Assembly: GCF_014207985.1 (NCBI RefSeq)
Contig: NZ_JACHMI010000001.1
Location: 4,261,001 to 4,325,000, forward strand
DNA length: 64,000 nucleotides
Source of the DNA: Nonomuraea rubra
GTDB taxonomy: Bacteria; Actinomycetota; Actinomycetes; Streptosporangiales; Streptosporangiaceae
Direction: 5' to 3'
The notes below the pieces were generated by a model, which was not told where the DNA came from, did not search any database, and was given only the letters and a program-made list of their open reading frames with translations. Shown here in pieces: positions 8,443-18,026 of this stretch. Position 1 is the first letter of the stretch. The number at the start of each line of letters is the position of its first letter. The position numbers and the translations under genes were made by a program.

Positions 8443-9390
8443 TCAGTCGAGCGACGACACGTCATCTAGGGCCTCGCGGATCTCGATCGGCAGCACGACG
8501 TCCTCGGCGGGGAGGACTCCCTTCAACTGCGCGTGCGTACGCGCCCCGACGATGGCCGAGGCCACGCAGGGCTGGTCCCGCACCCACGAAAGGGCCACGG
8601 CCAGGGGCGACACGCCGAGCCCGTCGGCGGCGGTCATGACGGACTCCACGACCCGCCTGCTGCGCTCGTCCAGATAGGGCCGGACGAAGTCGGCGAAGTG
8701 CGGGGTGGCGGCGCGCGAGTCGGCCGGGATGCCGGTGCGGTACTTGCCCGTGAGCACCCCCCGCCCCAGCGGCGACCAGGCCAGCACGCCCACCCCCAGG
8801 TGCGCGGCGGCGGGCAGCAGCTCACGCTCCGGCTCGCGGGCCAGCAGGGAGTACTCGGCCTGGGCCGAGGTGATCGGGATGCGGCCGGGGATCATCCGCT
8901 GGGTGACGGCGGCGGTGGCGAGCTGCCAGCCGGTGTAGTCGCAGACGCCCGCGTAGACGGCGCGCCCGGAGGAGACGATGGCGTCGAGCGCGGCCAGGGT
9001 CTCCTCCAGGGGCACCTCGGCGTCGTAGGTGTGCAGCTGCCACAGGTCGACGTAGTCGAGCCCGAGCCGGTTGAGCGACTCGTCCACCGCGGCGATCAGG
9101 TGGCGCCTGGAGGCGTCGCGAGGGCGGCGGCCCGCCGGCGTCACCACGGCCTTGGTGGAGATCACCAGCTCCGCGCGCGGCACCGAGTCGCGCAGCATCC
9201 GCCCCAGGAGCCGCTCGGCGTCGCCGGCGGTGTAGACGTCGGCGGTGTCGACCAGGGTGCCGCCCGCGTCCATGAACGTGCGCAGCTGGGCGGCGGCCTC
9301 GTCCGCGTCGGTGTCACGGCCCCAGGTCATCGTGCCGAGCCCCAGCCGGGACACCGACAGGCCGCTGTGGCCGACATAGCGCTGCTCCAT
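8443..9390 (-). CDS. Aldo/keto reductase
   Basis: A 315-residue NAD(P)H-dependent oxidoreductase of the aldo/keto reductase superfamily. It begins with the typical MEQRYVGHSGLSVSRLGLGT. The catalytic tetrad is visible as DTADVY (Asp and Tyr), STKAVV (Lys) and QLHTYD (His). The C-terminal SAIVGARTHAQLKGVL is the cofactor-binding signature. The physiological substrate cannot be told. The gene is divergent from the histidine phosphatase gene and overlaps nothing credible. A secreted-protein gene follows on the same strand after about 150 bases of promoter-like DNA. Confidence 0.92.
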   Translation of the reverse strand: MEQRYVGHSGLSVSRLGLGTMTWGRDTDADEAAAQLRTFMDAGGTLVDTADVYTAGDAERLLGRMLRDSVPRAELVISTKAVVTPAGRRPRDASRRHLIAAVDESLNRLGLDYVDLWQLHTYDAEVPLEETLAALDAIVSSGRAVYAGVCDYTGWQLATAAVTQRMIPGRIPITSAQAEYSLLAREPERELLPAAAHLGVGVLAWSPLGRGVLTGKYRTGIPADSRAATPHFADFVRPYLDERSRRVVESVMTAADGLGVSPLAVALSWVRDQPCVASAIVGARTHAQLKGVLPAEDVVLPIEIREALDDVSSLD

Positions 9391-9454
9391 GATCCCGCCA
9401 GGTTACCGTCCAGGCCGATGAAACGTTGTGATCGACGCCTGCGACACTTGCTGG

Positions 9455-10141
9455 ATGACCACGCTGCTTCTGGCCCGGCATGGGCTGACGGACCTCACCG
9501 GGCCGGTGCTGGCCGGCCGCACCCCGGGGGTGCATCTGAGCGAGGCGGGAAGGGCGCAGGCCGCCGCGCTCGCCGGGCGCGTCGCGGGCGTCAGGCTCGA
9601 TGCCATTGTCTCCAGTCCGCTGGAACGCTGCCGGGAAACGGCGGAAGCGGTCGCGGAAGGCCGGGAGACGGACGTGCGGATCGACGACCGGTTCATCGAG
9701 TGCGGCTACGGGGAGTGGACCGGGCGGCCGCTGACCGAGCTGGCCAAGGAGCCGTTGTGGCAGGTCGTGCAGGCGCATCCGAGTGCGGTGACATTTCCGG
9801 AAGGGGAGTCGCTGGCCGGGATGCAGCACCGGGCCGTCGCGGCGGTCAGGGAGTGGAATCGAACCCTCGGGAGTAAGGCTGTCTACCTGGTTTGCAGTCA
9901 CGGCGACGTGATCAAGGCGATCGTGGCGGACGCTCTGGGCCTTCATCTCGATCAGTTTCAGCGGATAACAGCTGATCCGGCGGCTCTCACCGTCATTCGC
10001 TATGCCCCCTTGCGTCCCTTTGTTCTCAGGGTCAACGATATGGGGGAATTGCGGCTTCCTGAGGATTCGGAGGAGAAAGACGGGGGAGAAAACATCACCG
10101 GGAGCGATGCCGCCGTCGGCGGCGGACCCGGAACCACGTAA
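9455..10141 (+). CDS. Histidine phosphatase, MSMEG_4193 family
   Basis: A 228-residue member of the phosphoglycerate-mutase-like superfamily. The catalytic RHG is in LLLARHGLTDLTG and the second histidine in VCSHGDVIKA; PLERCRETAE supplies the phosphate-binding arginine. The gene order (this phosphatase, DUF3090, SCO1664-like, mshC) is conserved in actinobacteria and points to the family called MSMEG_4193, whose substrate is not established. I chose the ATG at 9455 (MTTLLLARHG), nine codons inside the longest frame. It is the first gene of the mshC operon. Confidence 0.9.
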   Translation: MTTLLLARHGLTDLTGPVLAGRTPGVHLSEAGRAQAAALAGRVAGVRLDAIVSSPLERCRETAEAVAEGRETDVRIDDRFIECGYGEWTGRPLTELAKEPLWQVVQAHPSAVTFPEGESLAGMQHRAVAAVREWNRTLGSKAVYLVCSHGDVIKAIVADALGLHLDQFQRITADPAALTVIRYAPLRPFVLRVNDMGELRLPEDSEEKDGGENITGSDAAVGGGPGTT

Positions 10142-10150
10142 GGTCAGGCT

Positions 10151-10699
10151 ATGCCGGTCTTCGACTACGACCCACCAGAGAGGTTCGTCGCCGGTGCCCT
10201 GGGGCAGCCGGGCGCGCGGGTCTTTTTTCTGCAGGCCAGGGCCGAGGGCAGACTGACCACGGTGGCGCTGGAGAAATTGCAGGTGGCCGCGCTCGCGGGC
10301 AGGCTCGACGAGCTGCTCGACGAAGTGCTGCGGCTCAGCGGGGGCACCGCCCAGGTGCCCGCACTGGCCCCGGCCGACCTGGCCGACGACGCTCCTCTCG
10401 AAACGCCGGTCGCGGAGGACTTCCGCGTCGGCACCATGGCGCTGACCTGGGATGCCGAGAAGTCGCAGGTGGTGATCGAGGCGCAGGAGGTCATCGACGA
10501 GGACGATCTCGACAGGCCCGACCCCGCGGTGCTGCGCGTGCGCATCAGCGCCGGCGCCGCTCGCGCCTTCACCCAGCGAGCGCTCCAGATCGTCGCGGCG
10601 GGCCGACCGCCGTGCCCCCTGTGCGGGCAGCCCCTCGACGCCGCAGGTCACGTCTGCGTCCGACTCAACGGCTATCGCGGGGGTGAGGCGGCTTCATGA
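10151..10699 (+). CDS. DUF3090 family protein
   Basis: A 182-residue protein of the actinobacterial DUF3090 family. It starts PVFDYDPPERFVAG and carries the conserved GARVFFLQARAEGR. At the C-terminus CPLCGQPLDAAGHVC forms a probable zinc-binding knuckle. It lies 9 bases after the histidine phosphatase and overlaps the next gene by 4 bases. The function is unknown. Its constant association with mshC suggests a link to thiol metabolism or to the SCO1664-type protein, but this is inference. Confidence 0.93.
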   Translation: MPVFDYDPPERFVAGALGQPGARVFFLQARAEGRLTTVALEKLQVAALAGRLDELLDEVLRLSGGTAQVPALAPADLADDAPLETPVAEDFRVGTMALTWDAEKSQVVIEAQEVIDEDDLDRPDPAVLRVRISAGAARAFTQRALQIVAAGRPPCPLCGQPLDAAGHVCVRLNGYRGGEAAS

Positions 10700-11463
10700 C
10701 CGCTCCCGAGAGCGAACCGGCCATCAAGCCTCCCTCCCCACCGCCGTCCGTGCATGACGAGGACGCGCTCGCGCTGCTGCGCGACGGCACGCTGGAGGTC
10801 GCCGGCCGCCTCGTCGAGGCGACGAACATGACGCTCTACTGCTCGGTCAAGCTGGGTGACAGATCGGCGGCGTGCGTCTACAAGCCCGTACGCGGCGAGC
10901 GCCCCCTGTGGGACTTCCCCGACGGCACCCTCGCAGCCCGCGAGGTGGCCGCGTTCGAGGTCTCGCAGGCCACCGGCTGGCGCATCGTCCCGCCCACGGT
11001 CTACCGCGACGGGCCGTTCGGCCCCGGCATGTGCCAGCTCTGGATCGACACCGAGCGCGAGATCGACCTCATGCGGCTGGTCAAGAGCCGCAACCCGGTC
11101 GTACGGCGGATGGCGGTGTTCGACGCGGTGGTCAACAACGCCGACCGCAAGGGCGGCCACCTGCTGCCGCTGCCCACCGGCCACGTGTACGGCGTCGACC
11201 ACGGCGTCTGCTTCTCCGTGGAGGACAAACTCCGCACGGTCCTGTGGCAGTGGCGCGGCAAGCCGCTGGCCCGCGAGGCGGTGGCGGTGCTGGCCAAGCT
11301 CGAGCGCGACATCGAGTCGGGCTCGCTCGGGCGCAGGCTGCGCGAGCTGCTGACGCTGGCGGAGGTGGAGGCCACCTGGCAGCGGGTCAGGCGGTTGCTC
11401 GACACCGGCGTGCATCCGTACCCGTCGGAGGGCTGGCCGGCCATACCCTGGCCCCCCATCTGA
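10696..11463 (+). CDS. SCO1664-family kinase-like protein
   Basis: A 255-residue protein of the SCO1664/TIGR03843 family, distantly related to the PI3/PI4-kinase fold. After a proline-rich N-terminus the conserved blocks are VEATNMTLYCSVKLG, CVYKPVRGERPLWDFP, RMAVFDAVVNNADRKGGH and YGVDHGVCFS. The NNADRKGGH and VDHG segments resemble the catalytic and metal-binding loops of atypical kinases. Its substrate is unknown. The start codon overlaps the DUF3090 stop (ATGA), so translation is coupled. It belongs to the mshC operon. Confidence 0.9.
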   Translation: MTAPESEPAIKPPSPPPSVHDEDALALLRDGTLEVAGRLVEATNMTLYCSVKLGDRSAACVYKPVRGERPLWDFPDGTLAAREVAAFEVSQATGWRIVPPTVYRDGPFGPGMCQLWIDTEREIDLMRLVKSRNPVVRRMAVFDAVVNNADRKGGHLLPLPTGHVYGVDHGVCFSVEDKLRTVLWQWRGKPLAREAVAVLAKLERDIESGSLGRRLRELLTLAEVEATWQRVRRLLDTGVHPYPSEGWPAIPWPPI

Positions 11464-11495
11464 AAGACCTGGAGCCCGTTTAATACCCTTTGCCC

Positions 11496-12149
11496 ATGTG
11501 CACGCTGATCGTGAGAACCGGGCGGCGGCTGAGCCTCATGGGCGTCAGGGACGAGCTCACCGACCGGCCCTGGGAAGGGCCGGGCGAACACTGGCCCGAG
11601 TACCCGGGGGTGATCGGGGGGCGTGACCTCAAGGCCGGCGGCACCTGGCTGGCCGTCTCCCCGGCGGACCGCCGCGCGGCGGCGCTGCTCAACGGCCGCG
11701 GCCGGGCCGCCGACGAGCGGACCAGGGTCTCGCGGGGCGACCTGGCGCTGCGGGCGGCGTACACGGGGGAGCTGCCCGCCGAGGCCGATCTGCACGACTA
11801 CGACCCCTTCCACCTCGTGCTGGCCGGCCTGTCGCGGGTGCGGCTGCTGAGCTGGGACGGCGAGCGCGCGGCCGGCTCCGAGCTGCCCCAGGGCACCAGC
11901 ATGGTCGTCAACACGGGCCTGGACCCCGCGAGCGAGCGCGTCGTGGCGTACCTGCCCCGCTTCAGGGACTCCGAGCGGTGGGACGAGCTGATCCAGGCCG
12001 AGCCGTCCTCCGACCCCGGGGCGCTCATCGTCAGGCACGAGCTGCCGGACGGCCGGATCTTCGCCTCCCTGTCGGTGATGGCGGTCGAGATCGGGCGGGA
12101 AGGCGTGACGTACGACTTCACCGACCTGACAGCCGAGCGGGACGGATAG
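11496..12149 (+). CDS. NRDE/TANGO2-like protein
   Basis: A 217-residue protein that begins [12 protein letters not shown], the N-terminus typical of the NRDE/TANGO2 family, where a cysteine follows the initiator methionine. [20 protein letters not shown] and GGTWLAVSP are the matching conserved blocks. TANGO2 proteins have been linked to heme and metabolite handling, but the bacterial role is unknown. I chose the ATG at 11496 over the TTG two codons earlier because the Met-Cys start is conserved. It sits between the SCO1664-like gene and mshC with gaps of 32 and 10 bases, so it has joined this operon. Confidence 0.83.
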   Translation: MCTLIVRTGRRLSLMGVRDELTDRPWEGPGEHWPEYPGVIGGRDLKAGGTWLAVSPADRRAAALLNGRGRAADERTRVSRGDLALRAAYTGELPAEADLHDYDPFHLVLAGLSRVRLLSWDGERAAGSELPQGTSMVVNTGLDPASERVVAYLPRFRDSERWDELIQAEPSSDPGALIVRHELPDGRIFASLSVMAVEIGREGVTYDFTDLTAERDG

Positions 12150-12159
12150 GCTCAAAGGC

Positions 12160-13386
12160 ATGAGATCGTGGTCTGCCCAGAACATCCCCAGACTCCCAGG
12201 TGAGAGCATTCCGCTCAGTCTCTACGACACCTCGGCCAAGCAGGTGCGGCAGACCGACCCCGGCCCCACCGCCAGGATGTACGTCTGCGGCATCACCCCT
12301 TACGACGCCACCCACCTCGGGCACGCCAACACCTACCACGCCTTCGACCTCGTCGGCAGGGTGTGGCGCGACGCCGGACACGAGGTGCACTACACGCAGA
12401 ACGCCACAGACGTGGACGATCCGCTGCTGGAGCGGGCCACCCAGACCGGCGTCGACTGGCAGCAGCTGGCCGAGCGGGAGATCGAGCTGTTCCGCGGCGA
12501 CATGGAGGCGCTGCGGATCATGCCGCCCCGCGAGTACGTCGGCGTCACCGAGGTCGTCGGCCGGGTGGCCGACCTGATCGCCAAGCTGGCCGCCAAGGGC
12601 GTCACCTACGTCCTCGACGGCGACGTCTACTTCAGCGTGGCCGACGCGCCCAAGTTCGGCCAGGTGTCCGGTTACAGCGAGCAGGAGATGCTGGCCCTGT
12701 TCGCCGAGCGCGGCGGCGACCCCGAACGGCCGGGCAAGCGTCACCCGCTCGACTGGCTGCTGTGGCGGGCCGAGCGGCCCGGCGAGCCGGCGTGGGACTC
12801 GCCGCTGGGGCGGGGCCGTCCCGGCTGGCACATCGAGTGCACCGCGATCGCCCTCGACAACCTGGGTCCCGGCTACGACGTGGCCGGCGGCGGCTCCGAC
12901 CTGATCTTCCCGCACCACGAGTGCGGCGCCTCCGAGGGGCACGCCGCGACCGGCGAGTGGCCGTTCGCGAAGTTCTACGCGCACGCCGGCATGGTGGCGC
13001 TCGACGGCGAGAAGATGTCGAAGTCCAAGGGCAACCTGGTCTTCGTCTCAAGGCTGCGCCGCGAGCACGACCCGATGGCGATCAGGCTCGTGCTGCTGGC
13101 CCACCACTACCGGGCCGACTGGGAGTACGTGCCGGACATGATGGCGCAGGCGGAGCGCCGGCTGGCGCTGTGGCGCTCGGCCGCCGCGCTCACGGCGGGG
13201 CCGCCCGCCGGAGAGCTGCTGGCCAAGGTGCGCGAGCGGCTGGCCGACGACCTCGACTCGCCCGGCGCGCTGGCCGCCGTGGACGCCTGGGCCGAGCAGG
13301 CCCTGGCGGGTGGCGGCACGGACGAGTCGGCCCCCGGCCTCGTCCGCGACCTCGCCGACGCCCTCCTTGGGGTCGCCCTCCGCTGA
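12160..13386 (+). CDS. mshC: Mycothiol ligase MshC (cysteine:glucosaminyl inositol ligase)
   Basis: A 408-residue enzyme that joins cysteine to GlcN-myo-inositol using ATP, the third step to mycothiol. It is a cysteinyl-tRNA synthetase relative cut short after the catalytic core. It shows the HIGH-like [12 protein letters not shown], the KMSKS loop EKMSKSKG, and zinc ligands in [19 protein letters not shown] and [10 protein letters not shown]. It lacks the tRNA anticodon-binding domain, which separates MshC from CysS (about 460 residues). It closes the operon that begins at the histidine phosphatase gene and is followed by a strong terminator. Confidence 0.96.
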   Translation: MRSWSAQNIPRLPGESIPLSLYDTSAKQVRQTDPGPTARMYVCGITPYDATHLGHANTYHAFDLVGRVWRDAGHEVHYTQNATDVDDPLLERATQTGVDWQQLAEREIELFRGDMEALRIMPPREYVGVTEVVGRVADLIAKLAAKGVTYVLDGDVYFSVADAPKFGQVSGYSEQEMLALFAERGGDPERPGKRHPLDWLLWRAERPGEPAWDSPLGRGRPGWHIECTAIALDNLGPGYDVAGGGSDLIFPHHECGASEGHAATGEWPFAKFYAHAGMVALDGEKMSKSKGNLVFVSRLRREHDPMAIRLVLLAHHYRADWEYVPDMMAQAERRLALWRSAAALTAGPPAGELLAKVRERLADDLDSPGALAAVDAWAEQALAGGGTDESAPGLVRDLADALLGVALR

Positions 13387-13402
13387 CCCCGGGTTTCACA
13401 AA

Positions 13403-13434
13403 GCGGCCGCCCTGCCAAGGGCGGCCGCATTTTT
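13403..13434 (+). terminator. Intrinsic terminator after mshC
   Basis: A perfect 10-bp GC-rich stem (arms 13403-13412 and 13419-13428) with a 6-nt loop is followed by five T's at 13430-13434. It lies 16 bases after the mshC stop codon and ends the operon. Confidence 0.9.
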
Positions 13435-13468
13435 AGTTGCGGGCCCTTGACTGCGCAGGCCCTTGGTT

Positions 13469-13558
13469 GCGCGGGCAATTCGTGCGCGGGCAATTCGTGC
13501 GCGGGCAATTCGTGCGCGGGCCCCTTGGTGCGCGGCAATTCGTGCGCGGGTGCTTGGT
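13469..13558. repeat. 15-bp minisatellite in two variants
   Basis: The unit GCGCGGGCAATTCGT is present three times in a row (13469-13483, 13484-13498, 13499-13513). It then alternates with a variant in which the second half reads CCCTTGGT. The array lies between the mshC terminator and the TetR gene. It can be read as a repetitive N-terminal extension of the TetR frame, but that extension is not credible because the true start lies downstream. Confidence 0.85.
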
Positions 13559-13567
13559 TGCGTGGGA

Positions 13568-13605
13568 GCTGAACACTCGTTTAGTCTGCTGAACATGTGT
13601 TCAGC
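13568..13605. promoter_or_regulatory. Palindromic operator over the TetR gene start
   Basis: A perfect palindrome with 8-bp arms (GCTGAACA at 13588-13595, TGTTCAGC at 13598-13605) overlaps the start codon of the TetR gene. A further copy of GCTGAACA lies at 13568-13575, where it forms an imperfect dyad with GTTTA. Placement over the start codon suggests autorepression by the encoded TetR protein; this is inferred from position and symmetry. Confidence 0.7.
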
Positions 13606-14242
13606 CAGCCAGGCGGATCTGACCGCCCAAGCCAAGATCCGCGACGCCGCCATCGCCCACTTCGCCCGCGACGGCTTCCAGAAGACCGGCCTGCGAGCCG
13701 TCGCGGCCACGGCGGGGGTGAGCGCCGCCCTGGTCATCCACCATTTCGGCAGCAAGGACAGGCTCCGCGCGGTCTGCGACGACCACGTTCTGGCGGCGCT
13801 CACCCGCAGGGGCCGCGCCGCCGGGGCGGCCGGGCTGCAGGGCCTGGCGGGCGAGTACCTGGCGGACCCGGAGGAGTACCACCTGCACGTGCGCTACATG
13901 GCCCGCGCCGTCGAGGACGACTCGCCCGCGGGTGCCGCGTTCGTGACCACGATGGTGGACGAGACGGAGGCGATCCTGCGCGCCGGGATCGCGGACGGCT
14001 CGATGCGGCCGAGCTCCGACGTGCGGGCGCTGGCCGTGCTCAGCGTGCTGACCAGCCTGGCCACGCTCACGATGCCGCCCTCCCTGGCTCGCGCGCTCGG
14101 CCACGAGCGGTTCGGCCCGGAGGTCCTGCGGCGGCTGGCACTGCCCACGATCGAGGTCTACACCCACGGCCTCTACACCGACGACGCCGTACTCGAGGCG
14201 GCCGCGAACGCGCTGTCCGCCGACCGGCGACAGGAGGACTGA
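13595..14242 (+). CDS. TetR-family transcriptional repressor
   Basis: A 215-residue TetR regulator. The N-terminal helix-turn-helix runs from KIRDAAIAHFARDGFQKTG through VAATAGVSAALVIHHFGSKD, and the rest is an all-helical ligand-binding domain of the TetR_C type. The long frame upstream is repeat-encoded and discarded; the ATG at 13595 gives a normal TetR length. The start codon lies inside a palindrome, suggesting autoregulation. Three bases after its stop begins a methyltransferase gene, so the two are probably co-transcribed. The inducer is unknown. Confidence 0.9.
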   Translation: MCSASQADLTAQAKIRDAAIAHFARDGFQKTGLRAVAATAGVSAALVIHHFGSKDRLRAVCDDHVLAALTRRGRAAGAAGLQGLAGEYLADPEEYHLHVRYMARAVEDDSPAGAAFVTTMVDETEAILRAGIADGSMRPSSDVRALAVLSVLTSLATLTMPPSLARALGHERFGPEVLRRLALPTIEVYTHGLYTDDAVLEAAANALSADRRQED

Positions 14243-14245
14243 CCG

Positions 14246-15067
14246 ATGCCCATCGCCCTGCCCGAGCTCACCCCGCTGCAGGAGACCCTGTGGCTGACGC
14301 TGTGCTGCCGCGCCATCGACAACCGCTCGTCCCACCGCATCCTGGGTGACGAGACGGCCGACGAGATCGTCCGCGAAACCGGCTACGACCACTCCAGGTT
14401 CCGCATCATGGCGGCGGGCGCGCTCAACGTCGCCCACCGGGCCAAGAAGCTCGACGAGATCGCCCGGCGGTTCTTCGCCCGCCATCCCCGGGGCGTCGGC
14501 CTGGACCTCGGGGCGGGCCTGGACAGCCGGGTGCTGCGCGTCTCCCCGCCGCCGGAGGCCGAATGGTACGACCTCGACTTCCCCGAGGTCATCGACCTGC
14601 GGCGGCGCCTGCTGCCCGCCGCCGCCACGCCCCGCGGCGTCGCCGCCGACCTGAACGAGCCCGGCTGGCTGGACGCCCTGCCCGCGGACCGGCCCGCGGT
14701 GATCGTCGCCGACGGGCTCCTCGCGTTCCAGAGCGAGGAAGAGATGATCACCCTGGTCGACCGCCTCGTCGGGCACTTCCCCAGCGGCGAGATCGCGTTC
14801 AACGGCTACAGCACGTTCGCCGTCTGGGCGCAGAAGCACTACAAGGGCGCCGAATCCGTCGCGAGGATCGCCAAGTTCCCCGGCTTCAACGACCCGCGCA
14901 CGCCCGAACGCTGGAACCCGAAACTGAGGCTGGTCAAGGAGATCCTCTGCATGCGGGAGCCCGAAGTCGCCCTGTTCCCGCCGCTGCTGCGCTGGTGGAC
15001 GCGGTTGTTCGCGCCCAGCGCCACCCTGTCGCGCTCGGGGAACGTGGTCCTGCACTACCGCTTCTGA
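14246..15067 (+). CDS. TcmP/LCM-type O-methyltransferase
   Basis: A 273-residue SAM-dependent methyltransferase of the leucine-carboxyl-methyltransferase/TcmP family. GVGLDLGAGLDSRVLR is the SAM-binding glycine loop and WYDLDFPEVIDLRRRLL the acidic ribose-binding segment. Members methylate carboxyl or hydroxyl groups of secondary metabolites, and many are of unknown substrate. No biosynthetic cluster surrounds it. It sits directly behind the TetR gene and is likely its regulated target, which would suggest a detoxification or modification role. Confidence 0.88.
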   Translation: MPIALPELTPLQETLWLTLCCRAIDNRSSHRILGDETADEIVRETGYDHSRFRIMAAGALNVAHRAKKLDEIARRFFARHPRGVGLDLGAGLDSRVLRVSPPPEAEWYDLDFPEVIDLRRRLLPAAATPRGVAADLNEPGWLDALPADRPAVIVADGLLAFQSEEEMITLVDRLVGHFPSGEIAFNGYSTFAVWAQKHYKGAESVARIAKFPGFNDPRTPERWNPKLRLVKEILCMREPEVALFPPLLRWWTRLFAPSATLSRSGNVVLHYRF

Positions 15068-15080
15068 GCGGAAGCGGATA

Positions 15081-15111
15081 CCCTGATAATCAGCAGCACT
15101 GATTATCAGGG
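15081..15111. promoter_or_regulatory. Long perfect inverted repeat upstream of the SDR gene
   Basis: Two 13-bp arms (15081-15093 and 15099-15111) are exact inverted copies separated by 5 bases. Each arm contains CTGATNATCAG, itself a palindrome. This looks like two side-by-side binding sites for a dimeric repressor. It ends 8 bases before the SDR start codon and covers its Shine-Dalgarno region, so it could also fold in the mRNA and block translation. The sequence differs from the TetR-gene palindrome at 13588-13605, so another regulator may bind here. Confidence 0.75.
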
Positions 15112-15119
15112 AGTCATTC

Positions 15120-16085
15120 ATGATTCTGATCACCGGCGGGCTGGGCTTCATCGGCACGCACACCACCCGCGCCCTGCTGGACCTGGGGGAGTCCTGCGTG
15201 CTCGTCCAGCGCAGGCCGGCCGAGGTGCCCGCCGCCTTCGCGGCCGAGGCCGGCGAGCGGCTCTTCGTCGAGCAGGCCGACGTCGCCGACGAGCGGGCCC
15301 TGCTCGAGATCGGCGACCGGCACAAGATCACCGGCATCATGCACCTGGCCGGCTCCATGCCCTGGCCGGCCGGCGCGTACGAGCCGATCGAGCACACCGA
15401 GCGGGCGGTGCGGAGCCTGCTCACCCTGTTCCGCGCGGCCCGTGCCTGGCAGGTGCGCCGGCTCGGCCTGGCCAGCACGATCGGCGTGTACGCCGGGATC
15501 ACCGCCGACGGGCCGCTCGGCGAGGACCTGCCGCTGACGATGAGCGCCCCGCACGTCATCCCCCGCTTCAAGAAGATCGGCGAGCTGCTGGCCGATCACC
15601 TCAACGAGGTGCTCGACGACGTCGAGGCGGTCAGCTACCGCATCGGGGGCATCTGGGGGCCGCTCGGGCACAACCCCGACCCGTTCTTCCCCGCGCCGCA
15701 GCTCGTGCACGCCGCCGCCCGCGGCACCGAGCCCGACCTGTCCGCGCTGATGGGCGAGACCCGCATGGAGAACGGCCTCGACGTGTGCTACGTCAAGGAC
15801 TGCGGGCGGGCGCTCGCGCTGCTGCAGACGGCCGGGCGGCTGCGGCACCGCACGTACAACGTGGCCTCGGGGCGGATCACCACCAACCGCGACCTGATCG
15901 CGGCGATCAGGAAGCTCGTCCCCGGCGCGCGCGTGGACCTGCCGGAAGGGCGCGCGCCCGGGCCCGTCGACAACGCCCTCGACATCACGCGGCTGCGCGA
16001 GGACACCGGGTTCGAGCCCCCCTACGACACCGAGCGGGGCGTCGCCGAGTACCTGGAGTGGCTGCGCGCGGGCAACGAGCGCTAG
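15120..16085 (+). CDS. NAD-dependent epimerase/dehydratase-like SDR lacking catalytic Tyr
   Basis: A 321-residue extended short-chain dehydrogenase. The cofactor loop TGGLGFIGTH is intact, and GLASTIGVYAG corresponds to the usual catalytic serine/threonine segment. At the YxxxK position the sequence reads I-P-R-F-K (in HVIPRFKKIGE), so the catalytic tyrosine appears replaced while the lysine and following glutamate are kept. It may be a binding or regulatory protein or use a different mechanism. Its expression is probably controlled by the inverted repeat just upstream. Substrate unknown. Confidence 0.82.
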   Translation: MILITGGLGFIGTHTTRALLDLGESCVLVQRRPAEVPAAFAAEAGERLFVEQADVADERALLEIGDRHKITGIMHLAGSMPWPAGAYEPIEHTERAVRSLLTLFRAARAWQVRRLGLASTIGVYAGITADGPLGEDLPLTMSAPHVIPRFKKIGELLADHLNEVLDDVEAVSYRIGGIWGPLGHNPDPFFPAPQLVHAAARGTEPDLSALMGETRMENGLDVCYVKDCGRALALLQTAGRLRHRTYNVASGRITTNRDLIAAIRKLVPGARVDLPEGRAPGPVDNALDITRLREDTGFEPPYDTERGVAEYLEWLRAGNER

Positions 16086-16095
16086 ACGGCGGAAA

Positions 16096-16124
16096 CCCCC
16101 GCCGGAGGTGTGCTCCGGCGGGGG
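16096..16124. terminator. Hairpin between convergent genes
   Basis: A perfect 11-bp stem (CCCCCGCCGGA at 16096-16106, its complement at 16114-16124) with a 7-nt loop lies 10 bases after the SDR stop. It also faces the end of the UXS-like gene, 56 bases away. There is no T-run, so termination on either strand is likely but not certain. Confidence 0.7.
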
Positions 16125-16179
16125 TCCCCGCTGTCCCGCGACGGCCTCCCGCCCGCGGCCCGGCGGAAACCGCGGTCCG

Positions 16180-17138
<959 letters not shown>

Positions 17139-17142
<4 letters not shown>

Positions 17143-18026
17143 GAGATGACCTCCATGGCGGCGTCGACGACTTCGGAAACCTCGATCTTCAGCAGCCCAG
17201 GATCGGGCCGCTGGCCATGCGGGTCGCCGTTCTGCCCGGCCCACAGCGCCACGTGGCGCCAGCCGGGCGGCGGGCCCCACAGCCTGGGCGAGACCGGCCC
17301 GAACAGCACGACCGACGGCACGCAGAACGCCGTCGCCAGATGAGCCACGCCGGTGTCGCCGCAGACCACCAGCTTCGCCCTGCTGACCAGGTCGATCAGG
17401 TCGGCCAGGCAGGTCCGCCCCGCCAGCATCCGCTCCGGAGGCAGCCCCGCCAGCTCGGCGACCCGCGCGGCGATCGGCACCTCCTCAGCGTTCCCCGTGA
17501 CGATGACGTCGTCCAGCGCCGCCGCCACCTCGGCGAACCGCTCCGGCGGCCAGCGCCGCGCGGGGAAGGCGGCGCCCGGATGCACGATCGCCGGCCCCGT
17601 ACGGTCGGAGATGCCCAGCGTCAGATCGCCGGGATCGGTGGGCACGCCGTGCCACTCCAGCAGGTCGCACCACCGCCGCACCTCGTGCACCCCGTCCTGC
17701 CACGGGGGCCCGGTGCCGAAGCTGATCAGCCGCCCCGGCTCCGTGCGCCGCAGCGCCTCGATGCTCTGCGGCCCCCGGCCGTGCAGGTTGACCGCGATGT
17801 CGGGGCGCTCGAACGGCACGGCGTCCATCGGAATGGGACCCGGGCCCGACACGTCCACCTGGTCGTCCACCGCGCCGATCAGCGGCAGCAGCGCCTCCAG
17901 GTACCGGGGCGCGGCCAGCGTGATCCGGTGCGCGGGGAAGGCCTGGCGCAGCGACCGCAGGGCGGGCACGGCCGTGAGCAGGTCGCCCAGGCCGAGCCCG
18001 CGCAGCACGAGGAGTTCTAGGGCCAT
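17139..18026 (-). CDS. Glycosyltransferase family 9 (heptosyltransferase-like), first copy
   Basis: A 295-residue GT9 protein of the type of lipopolysaccharide heptosyltransferases. It has the N-terminal [16 protein letters not shown], the donor-side [12 protein letters not shown] and the family hallmark [15 protein letters not shown]9 enzymes typically transfer heptose from ADP-heptose, which matches the neighbouring hldE and gmhA. The start (ATG 18026) overlaps the SDR gene by 10 bases. The acceptor in a Gram-positive organism is unknown. Confidence 0.88.

Noticed and set aside
13463..13594. Repeat-encoded N-terminal extension of the TetR protein
   Set aside because: It translates the 15-bp repeats (AIRAR units). 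A normal TetR start with an operator over it lies at 13595.
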